From Promethearchaeota archaeon (GTDB lineage Archaea; Asgardarchaeota; Lokiarchaeia; Sigynarchaeales; SOKP01), in assembly GCA_019058515.1 (NCBI GenBank), contig JAHPYY010000108.1, positions 1 through 14,821 on the forward strand: a DNA stretch of 14,821 bases, in the 5' to 3' direction. The notes under the pieces were generated by a model. The model was not told where the DNA came from. It was given only the letters and a program-made list of their open reading frames with translations, and did not search any database. Each line of letters begins with the position of its first letter. Positions within the stretch are counted from its first letter, which is position 1. Shown here piece after piece: positions 1 to 7,556 of the stretch. The position numbers and the translations under genes are program-made.

Positions 1-14
1 CTTTTATTTACTTG

Positions 15-692
15 ATGGAGACAAAAAATGAAATATACGACGATGAGTCGTGCCAATCCACTATTAATCCCAGCGAGTGGAACGGAAGAACAATTGAAAT
101 TGACGACGCTGGGACCGGAGACCTCGTAGGAGATGCCTTCATTGGCTTTCTAGACACAAATTCCGGAAAAATAATTTTTCAATCAATTCCAGTTGGATTG
201 TATAATGAAGATAACAAGGACGATGACCGTCCTAAGAAACATATTGTAGAAATTGTGAAAAAAGGCTTAAAAACTCTTAACCACGGTAAGGGAGATCGAA
301 TACTCCTTTGTAGAGGTAATTGTTTCGACCTCGTGAGAGAATATTTCGACGAAAACGGTATTTATTACGAACCTGCGATCATTGAGGGAAAATTGCAAGA
401 CGCAGTAGAAGGTCGATATGTTCAACACCTCAGAAAACTTGGAGTCATTTCCGATAAGTTAACTACAGAATCGGGTGCCAAGAGATATTTTATTTTATTT
501 AATTGGGTGTGTCAAGACTTTCCCAATCGCGAAAAATTTATAAAAACGGGTTTTCCCTCTTGGAAAAAGAAGTGGAGGAAGATTGCGCAAAAGAGGTACT
601 ACAAATACTCTAAATACAACGGCAATTGGAAATTAATGGTAAGAGACAAAATTGAGAAGCGGGCAGCAGAGTTGTACAACCAAATGTCTTAA
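15..692 (+). CDS. conserved archaeal protein of unknown function with an IDDAG motif
   Basis: The product is about 225 aa and soluble. An acidic, poorly conserved-looking N-terminus is followed by EIDDAGTGDLVG at about residues 28-39, then a second hydrophobic strand (RILLCRG, near 95), the segment GKLQDAVEGRYVQHLRKLG, and a basic aromatic tail containing KTGFPSWKKKW. I recall this arrangement (an IDDAG strand, a TSGAK-like segment, then KTGxxSW) from uncharacterised archaeal proteins. The first motif resembles the catalytic strand of RNase HII (DEAGRG), so an RNase H-like fold is possible, but I cannot assign an activity. TTG at 12 and ATG at 15 are adjacent. The frame is open to the window edge, so the true start could lie upstream. 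I chose ATG 15. A T-rich terminator follows, and the next gene is in the same direction 91 bases on. Confidence 0.7.
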   Translation: METKNEIYDDESCQSTINPSEWNGRTIEIDDAGTGDLVGDAFIGFLDTNSGKIIFQSIPVGLYNEDNKDDDRPKKHIVEIVKKGLKTLNHGKGDRILLCRGNCFDLVREYFDENGIYYEPAIIEGKLQDAVEGRYVQHLRKLGVISDKLTTESGAKRYFILFNWVCQDFPNREKFIKTGFPSWKKKWRKIAQKRYYKYSKYNGNWKLMVRDKIEKRAAELYNQMS

Positions 693-712
693 GCATTTCA
701 CAACACTAAAAC

Positions 713-754
713 TTTTTTCGATTTTATCGATTTTTTTAAAGACTTTTTATTTTT
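713..754 (+). terminator. oligo-T transcription terminator
   Basis: Two runs of six and seven T (713-718 and 731-737) and further T-rich sequence follow the stop of the upstream gene. Archaeal RNA polymerase terminates at such tracts without a strong hairpin. The call rests on base composition and position only. Confidence 0.4.
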
Positions 755-783
755 AGGATTTTTCTTTAATTAGAGAACTATTT

Positions 784-1398
784 ATGATAGATAGTTATAC
801 GATTGTCTTTTCAGGATTAGGAGGACAAGGCTTAATTCGCTTATTGCAAATTATAGGAAGCACCTTAGTAAGAGAGAGATATAAAGTGACCACTTCAGAA
901 ACCCACGGTTTAAGCCAAAGAGGGGGGAAAGTCACGTGTTTTCTACGATTCGGAACTAAAATCCACGCCCCTATCCCAATAATCACCTCTGTGGATATGA
1001 TTGTGGCAACCGAAAAAAGCTGCGTGTTAGATGTGCTTAAGTACGCTAAACCAGATAAGAGCACTATATTGGTCGTTTCCACTTACGAGAACCGGATATT
1101 TGGTAAAGAATATCCCTCCGAAGATTACCTTTTATCAGTTCTAAGGGAAAATTCCGAGAACCTGTACTTTATTCCTGCTATGAAAATAGCTGAGGATACC
1201 GTAAAAAACTCGCGAACCATGAATCTCGTTTTATTAGGATTTATTTCGAAGTTAGTACCTATAGAAGAAATTGAACTCGAAAAATCGTTAAAGGAGCATT
1301 TTTCACAGGAGTTACTTCCGTTAAATTCGCTAGCGTTAAAAAGAGGTATAGAATATAATATTTTCAACTCGCAGAGTAAAGAATTTAAGGAGAAATAA
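784..1398 (+). CDS. iorB: indolepyruvate:ferredoxin oxidoreductase beta subunit (2-oxoacid oxidoreductase gamma family)
   Basis: This is the small subunit of the enzyme that oxidatively decarboxylates aryl 2-oxoacids to aryl-CoA, reducing ferredoxin, in the cytoplasm of anaerobes. The family signature is clear: FSGLGGQG at residues 9-16 and SETHGLSQRGGKV at 38-50. The length of 204 aa fits IorB or a stand-alone gamma domain. No alpha subunit (the thiamine-diphosphate and ferredoxin-domain part) is present on either side, so its partner must be encoded elsewhere if the complex is intact. ATG 784 is the first start, and the Shine-Dalgarno sequence is weak. The substrate could be another 2-oxoacid, because gamma-family subunits are alike in sequence. 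Confidence 0.85.
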   Translation: MIDSYTIVFSGLGGQGLIRLLQIIGSTLVRERYKVTTSETHGLSQRGGKVTCFLRFGTKIHAPIPIITSVDMIVATEKSCVLDVLKYAKPDKSTILVVSTYENRIFGKEYPSEDYLLSVLRENSENLYFIPAMKIAEDTVKNSRTMNLVLLGFISKLVPIEEIELEKSLKEHFSQELLPLNSLALKRGIEYNIFNSQSKEFKEK

Positions 1399-1546
1399 GT
1401 AATTTTCCTTACTACTTTTACCACTCCGGGAAATTTCTCAGCAATCAATTCCCGTAACGCTTTCGGTATTTCTGCGATTGGTTAATCAAAAAGCGAACTA
1501 ACATCCTCAAATGTGGCTTATGTTAGGTTTGGCTAAATAAAACTTT
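1399..1546. other. intergenic gap between convergent genes, possible gene relic on the minus strand
   Basis: No intact gene is present. Read on the minus strand from about 1511 to 1400, the sequence gives SSLFD, a stop codon, then PIAEIPKALRELIAEKF and PGVVKVVRKI. This recalls the segment in archaeal Trm5-type tRNA methyltransferases that runs through FDxIGDIA and IPxxL to VKTVLRK. It is too short and interrupted to call as a gene, and may be chance. Confidence 0.2.
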
Positions 1547-2347
1547 TTATCGATATACATTTTCAAAAAAATCGAGTAGCAATTGGTTAACCTTATAGGG
1601 CATTTCGAGCATGAGAAAGTGGCTGACACCCTCAATTTCATGATAGTCTGTTTGGGGATACATTTTCAGAAAATCCCGTGTATATTCCTCCGTTAGTTGA
1701 AATACGGGGGTGTGCATCACTAGGCATGGGATATTTACTTCTTTTTTAACCCAAAATTTTTGGTCTTTTACCGCAGCCTCGATCATCTTCTGACCAATTT
1801 TCAATGGCACTTGTCGACTTATTTTAAATACTTCTTCTCGCAAAATGTTTGATGTATCGGGTAAAAATAGCATGTTGATAAATTTATCCCTTCCTTCCTC
1901 TTTCTCTAACGCTTGCACAAACATCTCGTTATTTTGGATCCATTCCTCTTTTTCTTTTTCATCTTCTGGCAATTCAAAATGAGCCCCATCTACGCTACAA
2001 ATTCCAATGCAACGTTCAGGATATTTATAGACTATAACTTCCGTAACTGAGAATCCCATGCTGTGTCCAATGATCACTGCTTTTTTGATTTTTTCTCGGT
2101 CCATTAACGCTTTGACTGTGTCAGCAAACATTTCCATTGTGTAATCCGCATCTTCGTCTTTAGTACTTTTACCATTACCCGGAAGATCAACTGCTATTAC
2201 CTTATAATTTGGAAAGGAATCTAATTGATACTTCCAAGATTGCACGCTAGAGGTCCAACCATGAATGAAAATTAGTACTTTTTTAGATCTTCCTCGCACT
2301 TCGTAATATACATTAAATCCTTGAAAATCTATGTACTTACTTTTCAT
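1547..2347 (-). CDS. alpha/beta hydrolase
   Basis: A 266-aa cytoplasmic alpha/beta-hydrolase-fold protein. It has the oxyanion segment FIHGW (residues 27-31), the nucleophile elbow GHSMG with Ser96, and a late catalytic histidine in GVSHF. The usual acid after strand 7 is not obvious: the segment reads CLVMHTPVFQLTEEY, where one expects GxxD. Asp120 in SVDGAHFE after strand 6 could serve instead. The substrate is unknown; an esterase or hydrolase of small carbonyl compounds is likely. ATG 2347 is preferred over ATG 2374 because GGAGG stands nine bases before it. It overlaps the end of padR by 11 bases, so the two are co-transcribed and probably translationally coupled. Confidence 0.85.
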   Translation of the reverse strand: MKSKYIDFQGFNVYYEVRGRSKKVLIFIHGWTSSVQSWKYQLDSFPNYKVIAVDLPGNGKSTKDEDADYTMEMFADTVKALMDREKIKKAVIIGHSMGFSVTEVIVYKYPERCIGICSVDGAHFELPEDEKEKEEWIQNNEMFVQALEKEEGRDKFINMLFLPDTSNILREEVFKISRQVPLKIGQKMIEAAVKDQKFWVKKEVNIPCLVMHTPVFQLTEEYTRDFLKMYPQTDYHEIEGVSHFLMLEMPYKVNQLLLDFFENVYR

Positions 2348-2879
2348 TCTTAAATTCCTCCAAAAATGATTCAAGCCATTCTTTTTCTGCTTTTAACAAG
2401 TAAATTCTCCTCGTTGCGAGTTGGAGATTGCCAAGAGTACAATTTTTTTCTTTTAAATAGTTTTCAAGCGCTTTATACCCATCGAGAATCTCTTCAAGTG
2501 ATTTGTTGTATTTGTTAAGGCATTCAATGGCTACCTCTTTTTCTAGTACATACAAATTAGCTAATCCCGTATCAATGGGCTCAATCGTAGGCATCCATTT
2601 TGATACTAAATCTTTAAGTTTCGCTTTAAACTCTACTCTCCCAGATTCCGTTAAAGAAAAGACTTTTTGGGCCATATTCTTCTCAGAAAGTTTTACTTTA
2701 CTGGAAACTAGCTTTCTTTTTTCCAATTTTGCTAAAAGCTTGTAAATAGACGATTGAGAGATCTGAGTCCAATAATCCATGCTTCGATCTTTAATTTCTA
2801 ACTCGATTTCGTAAGCATGTCTAGGATGTTCATAAAGTAATCCCATTAAAGTTGATTCTCGATCTGATATTGTACTCAT
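2337..2879 (-). CDS. PadR family transcriptional regulator
   Basis: A 180-aa regulator. An N-terminal winged helix (about residues 5-80) carries the PadR hallmarks: HAYEIELEIKDR, then SSIYKLLAKLEKRKLV and the wing ending in FSLTESGRVEF. The C-terminal half (about 90-178) is the helical dimerisation region of the long PadR type (Vir-like). PadR proteins usually repress a neighbouring gene and their own and are released by a small ligand. Here the first gene downstream is an overlapping alpha/beta hydrolase, so it probably controls that operon in response to the hydrolase substrate (inference). A dyad sits seven bases upstream of the start codon. Confidence 0.88.
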   Translation of the reverse strand: MSTISDRESTLMGLLYEHPRHAYEIELEIKDRSMDYWTQISQSSIYKLLAKLEKRKLVSSKVKLSEKNMAQKVFSLTESGRVEFKAKLKDLVSKWMPTIEPIDTGLANLYVLEKEVAIECLNKYNKSLEEILDGYKALENYLKEKNCTLGNLQLATRRIYLLKAEKEWLESFLEEFKNEK

Positions 2880-2885
2880 ACGATA

Positions 2886-2899
2886 TTGTAATGGTACAA
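2886..2899 (-). promoter_or_regulatory. candidate PadR operator
   Basis: TTGTA-ATGG-TACAA is a perfect 5+5 dyad between an A/T-rich TATA-like stretch (about 2901-2912, minus strand) and the padR start at 2879. The position would block transcription initiation, as expected for autorepression. No binding data exist; the call rests on symmetry and position. Confidence 0.4.
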
Positions 2900-3059
2900 C
2901 ATATTTATTTTTTTCTAAATGATTCTAGCTTAGGCATATTGAGAAGAGTAGATGTAGATTTGTATTTGTTAAATCGATACTAATGTTTATGAACAGAAAT
3001 GTATTATGAAATATTAGAACTTAAATTGAAATCAATTGAACAGTTAATAGGAATCTCAA

Positions 3060-3671
3060 ATGGACCTAATAGTCATATTTAGTTGGATAAATTTCGTTTC
3101 GCTTAACATTAGCATGGTCCTATTTTCGTATTTAGGGTTTCTGAGCATCATGCCCATTACACGCTTGGAGAAGAGAGGTAAGCGTGCGTGGAAAGAGTGC
3201 AAGATACTCCGAGATATTTCAAGTATTTTCGGTATTTTAATGGTCGTAAATACAATAATGTGGCTATGGGCTCCAATTGCTCAATTAAGTTGGCAAATTC
3301 ATCCTAATCCATTTATACCTATTACGATTGCTATTATTATTGGGATTCCGTGTACGATTATTATGATCATTGCAACGAAGGATGCAGGAAAAGAAATGAT
3401 GGCACCTCAACCTGAAACTAAAATGCACAAGGGAATTTACGACCACATAAGACATCCCGGCGCTTTGGGAGAATTGCCGTTGTATGTGTGCGTTGCTATA
3501 TTTATTAACTCATTGTTCCTATTATTTTGGATGAGCACGTTTGTAATAATTTATTTACCAATAATGATTCATCTCGAGGAAAAGGATTTGATTAAGCGGT
3601 TTGGAGACGAATATCGAGAGTATCGAAAGAGAACAGGTGCGCTTATTCCTAAATTTAAAAAAAAAAACTAA
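3060..3671 (+). CDS. isoprenylcysteine carboxyl methyltransferase (ICMT)-like membrane protein, copy 1
   Basis: A 203-aa polytopic membrane protein with about five hydrophobic segments (near residues 5-30, 53-77, 84-106, 140-156 and 157-170). The C-terminal SAM-binding signature of the ICMT/PEMT/NnrU superfamily is complete: GIYDHIRHPGALGE (125-138) followed after a hydrophobic pair by EEKDLIKRFGDEYREYRKR. Enzymes of this family methylate carboxyl or amino groups of lipidic substrates at the membrane, and the archaeal substrates are unknown. ATG 3060 has only a weak upstream purine stretch. The gene converges on the next one with a six-base gap. Two further family members lie within 7 kb. Confidence 0.82.
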   Translation: MDLIVIFSWINFVSLNISMVLFSYLGFLSIMPITRLEKRGKRAWKECKILRDISSIFGILMVVNTIMWLWAPIAQLSWQIHPNPFIPITIAIIIGIPCTIIMIIATKDAGKEMMAPQPETKMHKGIYDHIRHPGALGELPLYVCVAIFINSLFLLFWMSTFVIIYLPIMIHLEEKDLIKRFGDEYREYRKRTGALIPKFKKKN

Positions 3672-3677
3672 TTGAAA

Positions 3678-4307
3678 TTATTGGTCGGCTTTAAAAATAT
3701 TATGTATATGTATCATGCTTAAATTATATTTATCAGCGATCTCTTGCTGAGTGGCTCCGTTAAGATATTCTTGTTTGATTTTTTGGCGTAGAGTCTTAGT
3801 AAGAGAAGGGATCTCGCTTTGTTCCCATATTCTGACTGAAAAGCACGATGGAATCAACACAGCTAAGATAAAGAATGGTAAGTAAAAGGGAGGTAAAAAC
3901 CAGATTTCAAATGAGTACCTGTACGCTAATAGGTAATAAGCGATATATACCAAAACCCAAGCGATGTACACCAACAAAAACATGAAGATCGCAACGGAGT
4001 AATAATCCTCTATGACTGAAGGGTTCTCTTTAACAGTTCCTTTGTGGTATTTAATCAAGTTCCTTTCAAGCATTACTATTTTCGCAATTGGATAAAAATA
4101 CATTGCCACAAATATTAAGTATAGAGGAAAAAATGGGAAATCAAGAGCAAATACATAGGAATAAAACGAATAGTTTTCTACGCGCGTAGTTCCTATATAC
4201 ACAATGACATTGTCGGTTGCACGTAATAATGCTATAGGTAAAATTAGGTATAGCGTAAATAGAACTAGCACTATAACATTTAAAACTATTAGATATTTTG
4301 TTTTCAT
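3678..4307 (-). CDS. membrane protein with C-terminal helix-turn-helix
   Basis: A 209-aa protein of unknown function. Four hydrophobic segments are visible (about residues 5-29, 57-79, 103-128 and 136-158). After them comes a charged linker and a terminal helix-turn-helix: LRQKIKQEYLNGATQQEIADKYNL, with recognition-helix-like residues up to about 205. This is the pattern of resolvase- or sigma-type HTH ends (GxTQQEIADxYxxS). It suggests a membrane-bound one-component DNA-binding protein that passes a membrane signal directly to DNA (inference). I do not recognise a named family. A TATA-like ATATAAAAG lies at 4341-4349, about 35 bases upstream, giving a nearly leaderless transcript. Confidence 0.65.
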   Translation of the reverse strand: MKTKYLIVLNVIVLVLFTLYLILPIALLRATDNVIVYIGTTRVENYSFYSYVFALDFPFFPLYLIFVAMYFYPIAKIVMLERNLIKYHKGTVKENPSVIEDYYSVAIFMFLLVYIAWVLVYIAYYLLAYRYSFEIWFLPPFYLPFFILAVLIPSCFSVRIWEQSEIPSLTKTLRQKIKQEYLNGATQQEIADKYNLSMIHIHNIFKADQ

Positions 4308-4340
4308 ATTGGTTCTCGTATCTTTACTAGAAACTCAAGG

Positions 4341-4349
4341 ATATAAAAG
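4341..4349 (-). promoter_or_regulatory. TATA box of the membrane HTH gene
   Basis: On the minus strand this reads CTTTTATAT, about 35 bases before the ATG at 4307. With archaeal spacing (start about 25 bases downstream) the leader would be near ten bases. Confidence 0.45.
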
Positions 4350-4397
4350 TTCCCAGTAGTCATAATCTAAAAGAAAGTATGGATATAGATTTTAAAT

Positions 4398-5609
4398 TTA
4401 TTGCTCTTCTTTGGAACTCCCTCTCTCTTTAAGTTTAGCTTTAAGAATTAGAGTTTCTATTTTTCGGAGAGCTACTCTATCTCGCTTTGGAACGAGATCG
4501 TAGATTTCTTCGAGGTCTTCCAAGTTAAGGAGCTTGAAGAAATCTTTGCGTAATAAATATCGGTACCCATCTAGATTTTTTTCTTTTAAATACAATATAA
4601 TCTCGCTTTTTACGATTTCTTGGGCTCTGAAAATCCCTCTTTGAATTAATTCTTGGAGTAGGGGATACCATAGCCTCCTTTTTTCCATGTACGTGAATTT
4701 CACGTTTCTATCAAGCCACTCTTCGAACATCGTTTCTAGTTCTTCGTTAGAAAATAACTCAAGGTATTGTTCGTTTAGATAGAAAATAATCGTATTATAG
4801 TTTTTTATCGCAATTCTCGTCGCAATACTTTCTTTTAATCGAATGACAGCTCGTTTATCCCCTAAGAACGCCAATCTTTTAAGCAAGGGTATCGATAAGC
4901 TGCTATGCAAAATCCTCAGATCGTAGTCATATTCGTACCAGGCATGGAGATTAGAACAATGACCAATAAATTCTGATACAGGATCAAGAAGTTTATGATT
5001 TGTTTCGTGATTTCTATCGATCTTATTGTATACTTCGAACGCTTCATCAATTGATTCGATTTGTTCGAACTTAGCAAAATCTGTTTGAGTGAGGTTTAAC
5101 AGGAGATACTTACATTGATTAAACGGTTTATCATCAAGCAAAATAACCGTCTGACCTCTAATTAGCTTTAAGGTGAGGTGTTCGTTTATTCTAAATTCTC
5201 TCTCTTCTGGATAATCGATTTTTTCTTTACTCTTCACCTTTTCACTGTTGCGAACATATCTCAGGTCATCTAATCTTTCTTTCACTTCCATTGAATGAAG
5301 GTTAAAAGCGTCAAGAAATTCTTGAACTTCGTCTCCCTGATCTACTGATATAATCTTACAATGATGATACCGATTATCTTCCATTAATTCACCTTGTATT
5401 TCTTGTGCTACTCTGGAACTATTAAATCTTTTTCTCACAGGGGATTTGGCACCTTTCCATATGAATATCCTCCTTATATCTTCTCGAACAAGTACTAACA
5501 CCTGTTCTGGATTAAGATAATGTACTATATCCTCCTCAGAAAACTTAAGTTCCCGGCGAACACCGTTATCTAGTAACTCATAAGCAAAAAAATTTCTTAA
5601 TTTATCCAT
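4398..5609 (-). CDS. gelsolin-like domain protein with an Asgard GHCSNL-type domain
   Basis: A 403-aa soluble protein. Residues about 30-103 match a gelsolin/villin repeat: QVLVLVREDIRRIFIWKGAKS, then RKRFNSSRVAQEIQGEL and KIISVDQGDEVQEFL. Gelsolin repeats bind actin and calcium in eukaryotes and are among the eukaryotic-signature proteins of Asgard archaea. After a charged linker comes a region (about 137-250) with FNQCKYLLLN and GHCSNLHAWYEYDYD followed by LLKRL. I know this region next to leucine-rich repeats in Asgard proteins; its role is unknown. The rest (250-403) is helical and charged, HEAT-like in appearance. No signal peptide or membrane segment is seen. Actin regulation is possible but unproven. 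It is a single gene with its own TATA box. Confidence 0.75.
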   Translation of the reverse strand: MDKLRNFFAYELLDNGVRRELKFSEEDIVHYLNPEQVLVLVREDIRRIFIWKGAKSPVRKRFNSSRVAQEIQGELMEDNRYHHCKIISVDQGDEVQEFLDAFNLHSMEVKERLDDLRYVRNSEKVKSKEKIDYPEEREFRINEHLTLKLIRGQTVILLDDKPFNQCKYLLLNLTQTDFAKFEQIESIDEAFEVYNKIDRNHETNHKLLDPVSEFIGHCSNLHAWYEYDYDLRILHSSLSIPLLKRLAFLGDKRAVIRLKESIATRIAIKNYNTIIFYLNEQYLELFSNEELETMFEEWLDRNVKFTYMEKRRLWYPLLQELIQRGIFRAQEIVKSEIILYLKEKNLDGYRYLLRKDFFKLLNLEDLEEIYDLVPKRDRVALRKIETLILKAKLKERGSSKEEQ

Positions 5610-5624
5610 AACCCAAATAAAACA

Positions 5625-5697
5625 AGCTAATAATTTTATAAAAATTCATCGCTCAGACATTATAAAAGATAGAATGTTTAAGATTAGCTAATAATTT
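5625..5697. repeat. pair of direct repeats AGCTAATAATTT
   Basis: The 12-base word occurs at 5625-5636 and 5686-5697 in the gap upstream of two divergent genes. The second copy overlaps the palindrome ATTAGCTAAT (5683-5692). It could be a pair of regulator sites, but AT-rich sequence yields such words by chance. The rest of the 231-base gap holds TATA-like stretches only. Confidence 0.3.
5635..5644 (-). promoter_or_regulatory. TATA box of the gelsolin-domain gene
   Basis: TTTTATAAAA lies 26-35 bases upstream of the ATG at 5609. This is a strong archaeal TATA match and predicts an almost leaderless mRNA. Confidence 0.5.
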
Positions 5698-5840
5698 CTG
5701 CACTTTTTTTCTTGACCAGGTATTTATGCTCTATTTAAAGAAATTTTATAAATATGTAATATATTTAGATACAATTGTAAACTTCAAAAGTAATTCTATT
5801 AAATTTATAGGCTCTACGGTATAAATGTAAAGAGGATTGT

Positions 5841-6634
5841 TTGGTAAGCATAATCGAGATAATAATTACAATTTTACTTATAAATACATCGCTTCTGATT
5901 CTTGGAAGCGTTATTTTTGGATTTGCTTGTATTTATGATAGGGAACTGTTTTCTAATCTCCCAATACAAATTTTATTTTTAATTGGAAACTTATTTATTT
6001 TACACCAATTTGTTAGTAACATATATCATATAGTGGCGATGTTTTTTTTGCTGCGAAATCTTTTAGTTTATTCATTGCTGCTGCTTTAGATTATTATATA
6101 ATCTTTTTTAAACCAAGACTTGAAGTGTCTCATATTTCTCACTCTTTGCTCGCTGCTGTCGTTATAAGCCCTATTGTGGTATCCCTGCAAATCTTTATGA
6201 TATTTACGTTAATTATAGCCTCAATAATGCTGTTTCATGCGTACTTACGATCGAGATCAACTGTCAAATTACTTTTTATGTCATGTGGATTAGTTTCTAT
6301 GATATCAATAGGATCTCAACTAATTCCTTATTATGATTTTGAATTTGGACTATTTCTAGCTTATTTAACTGGTACAGTATTCATTACTATATTACTTATA
6401 ATTGGACTTGTCGCAATACTGGAACAGGATAATAATAAAAACCTGAATGTTAAAAATAACTTAAAAGATAGCTACTCCCCTGAATTGGGTAATATCCTTC
6501 ACTCAACTTCGATATCCTATGAATTAATTAATATTACGGAAATTTCTGAACAGGAATTATACAAATTACATAAACTTTTGAAAGAAAAAATAAGGGAAGC
6601 TTCCAAATTGGTTAAAGAGATCCGTAACCTTTAA
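5841..6634 (+). pseudogene. polytopic membrane protein, frame interrupted at a T8 run
   Basis: Two adjacent frames read as one protein. The first (TTG 5841, GAGG upstream) runs to a stop at 6087-6089. The second is open through to 6634. At the eight T of 6042-6049 a -1 shift, or one extra T, joins them as HIVAMFFFAAKSFSLFIAAALD and onward without a stop, giving about 264 aa. The product would have about six hydrophobic helices and a charged, coiled-coil-like tail (ISEQELYKLHKLLKEKIREA). I do not recognise the family; the layout recalls membrane sensor modules. The join could be a homopolymer sequencing error, a recent inactivation, or frameshifting: the site reads T TTT TTG in frame, a classic slippery heptamer. 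Without the shift only an 82-aa fragment is made. Confidence 0.6.
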
Positions 6635-6691
6635 GGTTTCGGTTTATATAGATTACATCTGCTTACTTTATACAATAATCACTTTTTAAAA

Positions 6692-7462
6692 TTAGTAAAT
6701 ATGAGGAATTAGTTTGTACCTTACGCGTTGCCTGTATTCCTTGTATCCTTCCAGCCCCGTTATAAGCATTTCTTCTTCGTATTTAGTTCTGAGGATCAAA
6801 CCTAAAACGCCTAAAACGGCAGGAATTATGCTCCACCATGATCCGAACGATAACGATACTCCAATAATTATCCCCAGAAAACCCGAATATAACGGGTGGC
6901 GTACGTGAGCGTACAACCCCGTATCGATAAGTTTTTGACCTTCTCTGATGTCGAGAACTTTTGAAGCGTACGCGTTTTGGACTTGAGCAAGATAAAGCAC
7001 ATATAACCCAGCTGCCAATATAGCAAACCCCACTATTTCTACCCAAATTGGATACCCAATCGACCAGTTAAATAGGTGATCCAGGTCTGCAAGAATAAAT
7101 ATCAATGCGAAACTAATTCCAAATAAAGGTAAAATCCACTTATCGGAACTCGATGCTTTTTGCGATTTCTCGTCTTTCATCTTCCTCTCTTTACGTATTT
7201 TCATCCTGTTTCGCAGCACTCTAGGATTTTTTTTGTTTAAGCCGTAGACCATCAAAAAGGCATAAACCGCAAACATAACCACAAACACCCAACCTTCGAT
7301 CCACAACCAATCCCCCGCAAGGGGAAATAGACAAAATGCAATAAGTGCCCCACTGTATAACGGTACAATTGCTAAAAACCATTTAGGAAGAGGTTTATCC
7401 ATCTTATCGATGGTTTGATCATTGGTGTTGTTTTTTATTGATTCACTGTCGTTATCTGCCAT
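6692..7462 (-). CDS. isoprenylcysteine carboxyl methyltransferase (ICMT)-like membrane protein, copy 2
   Basis: A 256-aa membrane protein. A polar N-terminus (1-25) precedes helices near residues 28-50 and 54-75. A strongly basic cytoplasmic loop (80-107) follows, then helices near 110-126, 138-160, 192-206 and 209-225. The methyltransferase signature is GLYAHVRHPLYSG (182-194), and the C-terminal EEEMLITGLEGYKEYRQRV matches the second SAM-site motif of the ICMT family. The best guess is methyl transfer from S-adenosylmethionine to a lipid or prenyl substrate at the membrane; the true substrate is unknown. ATG 7462 lacks a clear Shine-Dalgarno sequence; Met21 is an alternative start. It is closer to canonical bacterial and archaeal ICMT-like proteins than the other two copies in this window. 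Confidence 0.82.
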   Translation of the reverse strand: MADNDSESIKNNTNDQTIDKMDKPLPKWFLAIVPLYSGALIAFCLFPLAGDWLWIEGWVFVVMFAVYAFLMVYGLNKKNPRVLRNRMKIRKERKMKDEKSQKASSSDKWILPLFGISFALIFILADLDHLFNWSIGYPIWVEIVGFAILAAGLYVLYLAQVQNAYASKVLDIREGQKLIDTGLYAHVRHPLYSGFLGIIIGVSLSFGSWWSIIPAVLGVLGLILRTKYEEEMLITGLEGYKEYRQRVRYKLIPHIY

Positions 7463-7556
7463 ATGAGTTATAGTAACTGTCGAAATAAAAACATATCAAT
7501 ATTTAAGGGCTAAAATAAAATAAGGGATTTAAATTTAACTTGAAGACGACTCTAAT

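Noticed and set aside
12..692. Naming the first gene RNase HII (rnhB)
   Set aside because: Only the first strand motif resembles it; the later RNase HII motifs and the expected order are missing.
1125..1448. Minus-strand open frame across iorB
   Set aside because: It is antisense to a well-recognised gene. Only the part beyond the iorB end (1400-1490) looks protein-like, and that is noted as a weak relic.
2999..3082. 27-codon frame overlapping the start of the first ICMT-like gene
   Set aside because: No ribosome site, no recognisable product, and its end overlaps a clear gene in another frame.
6783..7046. Alternative frame inside the second ICMT-like gene
   Set aside because: Low-complexity, arginine- and serine-rich translation without family features; the overlapping frame is a clear membrane methyltransferase.
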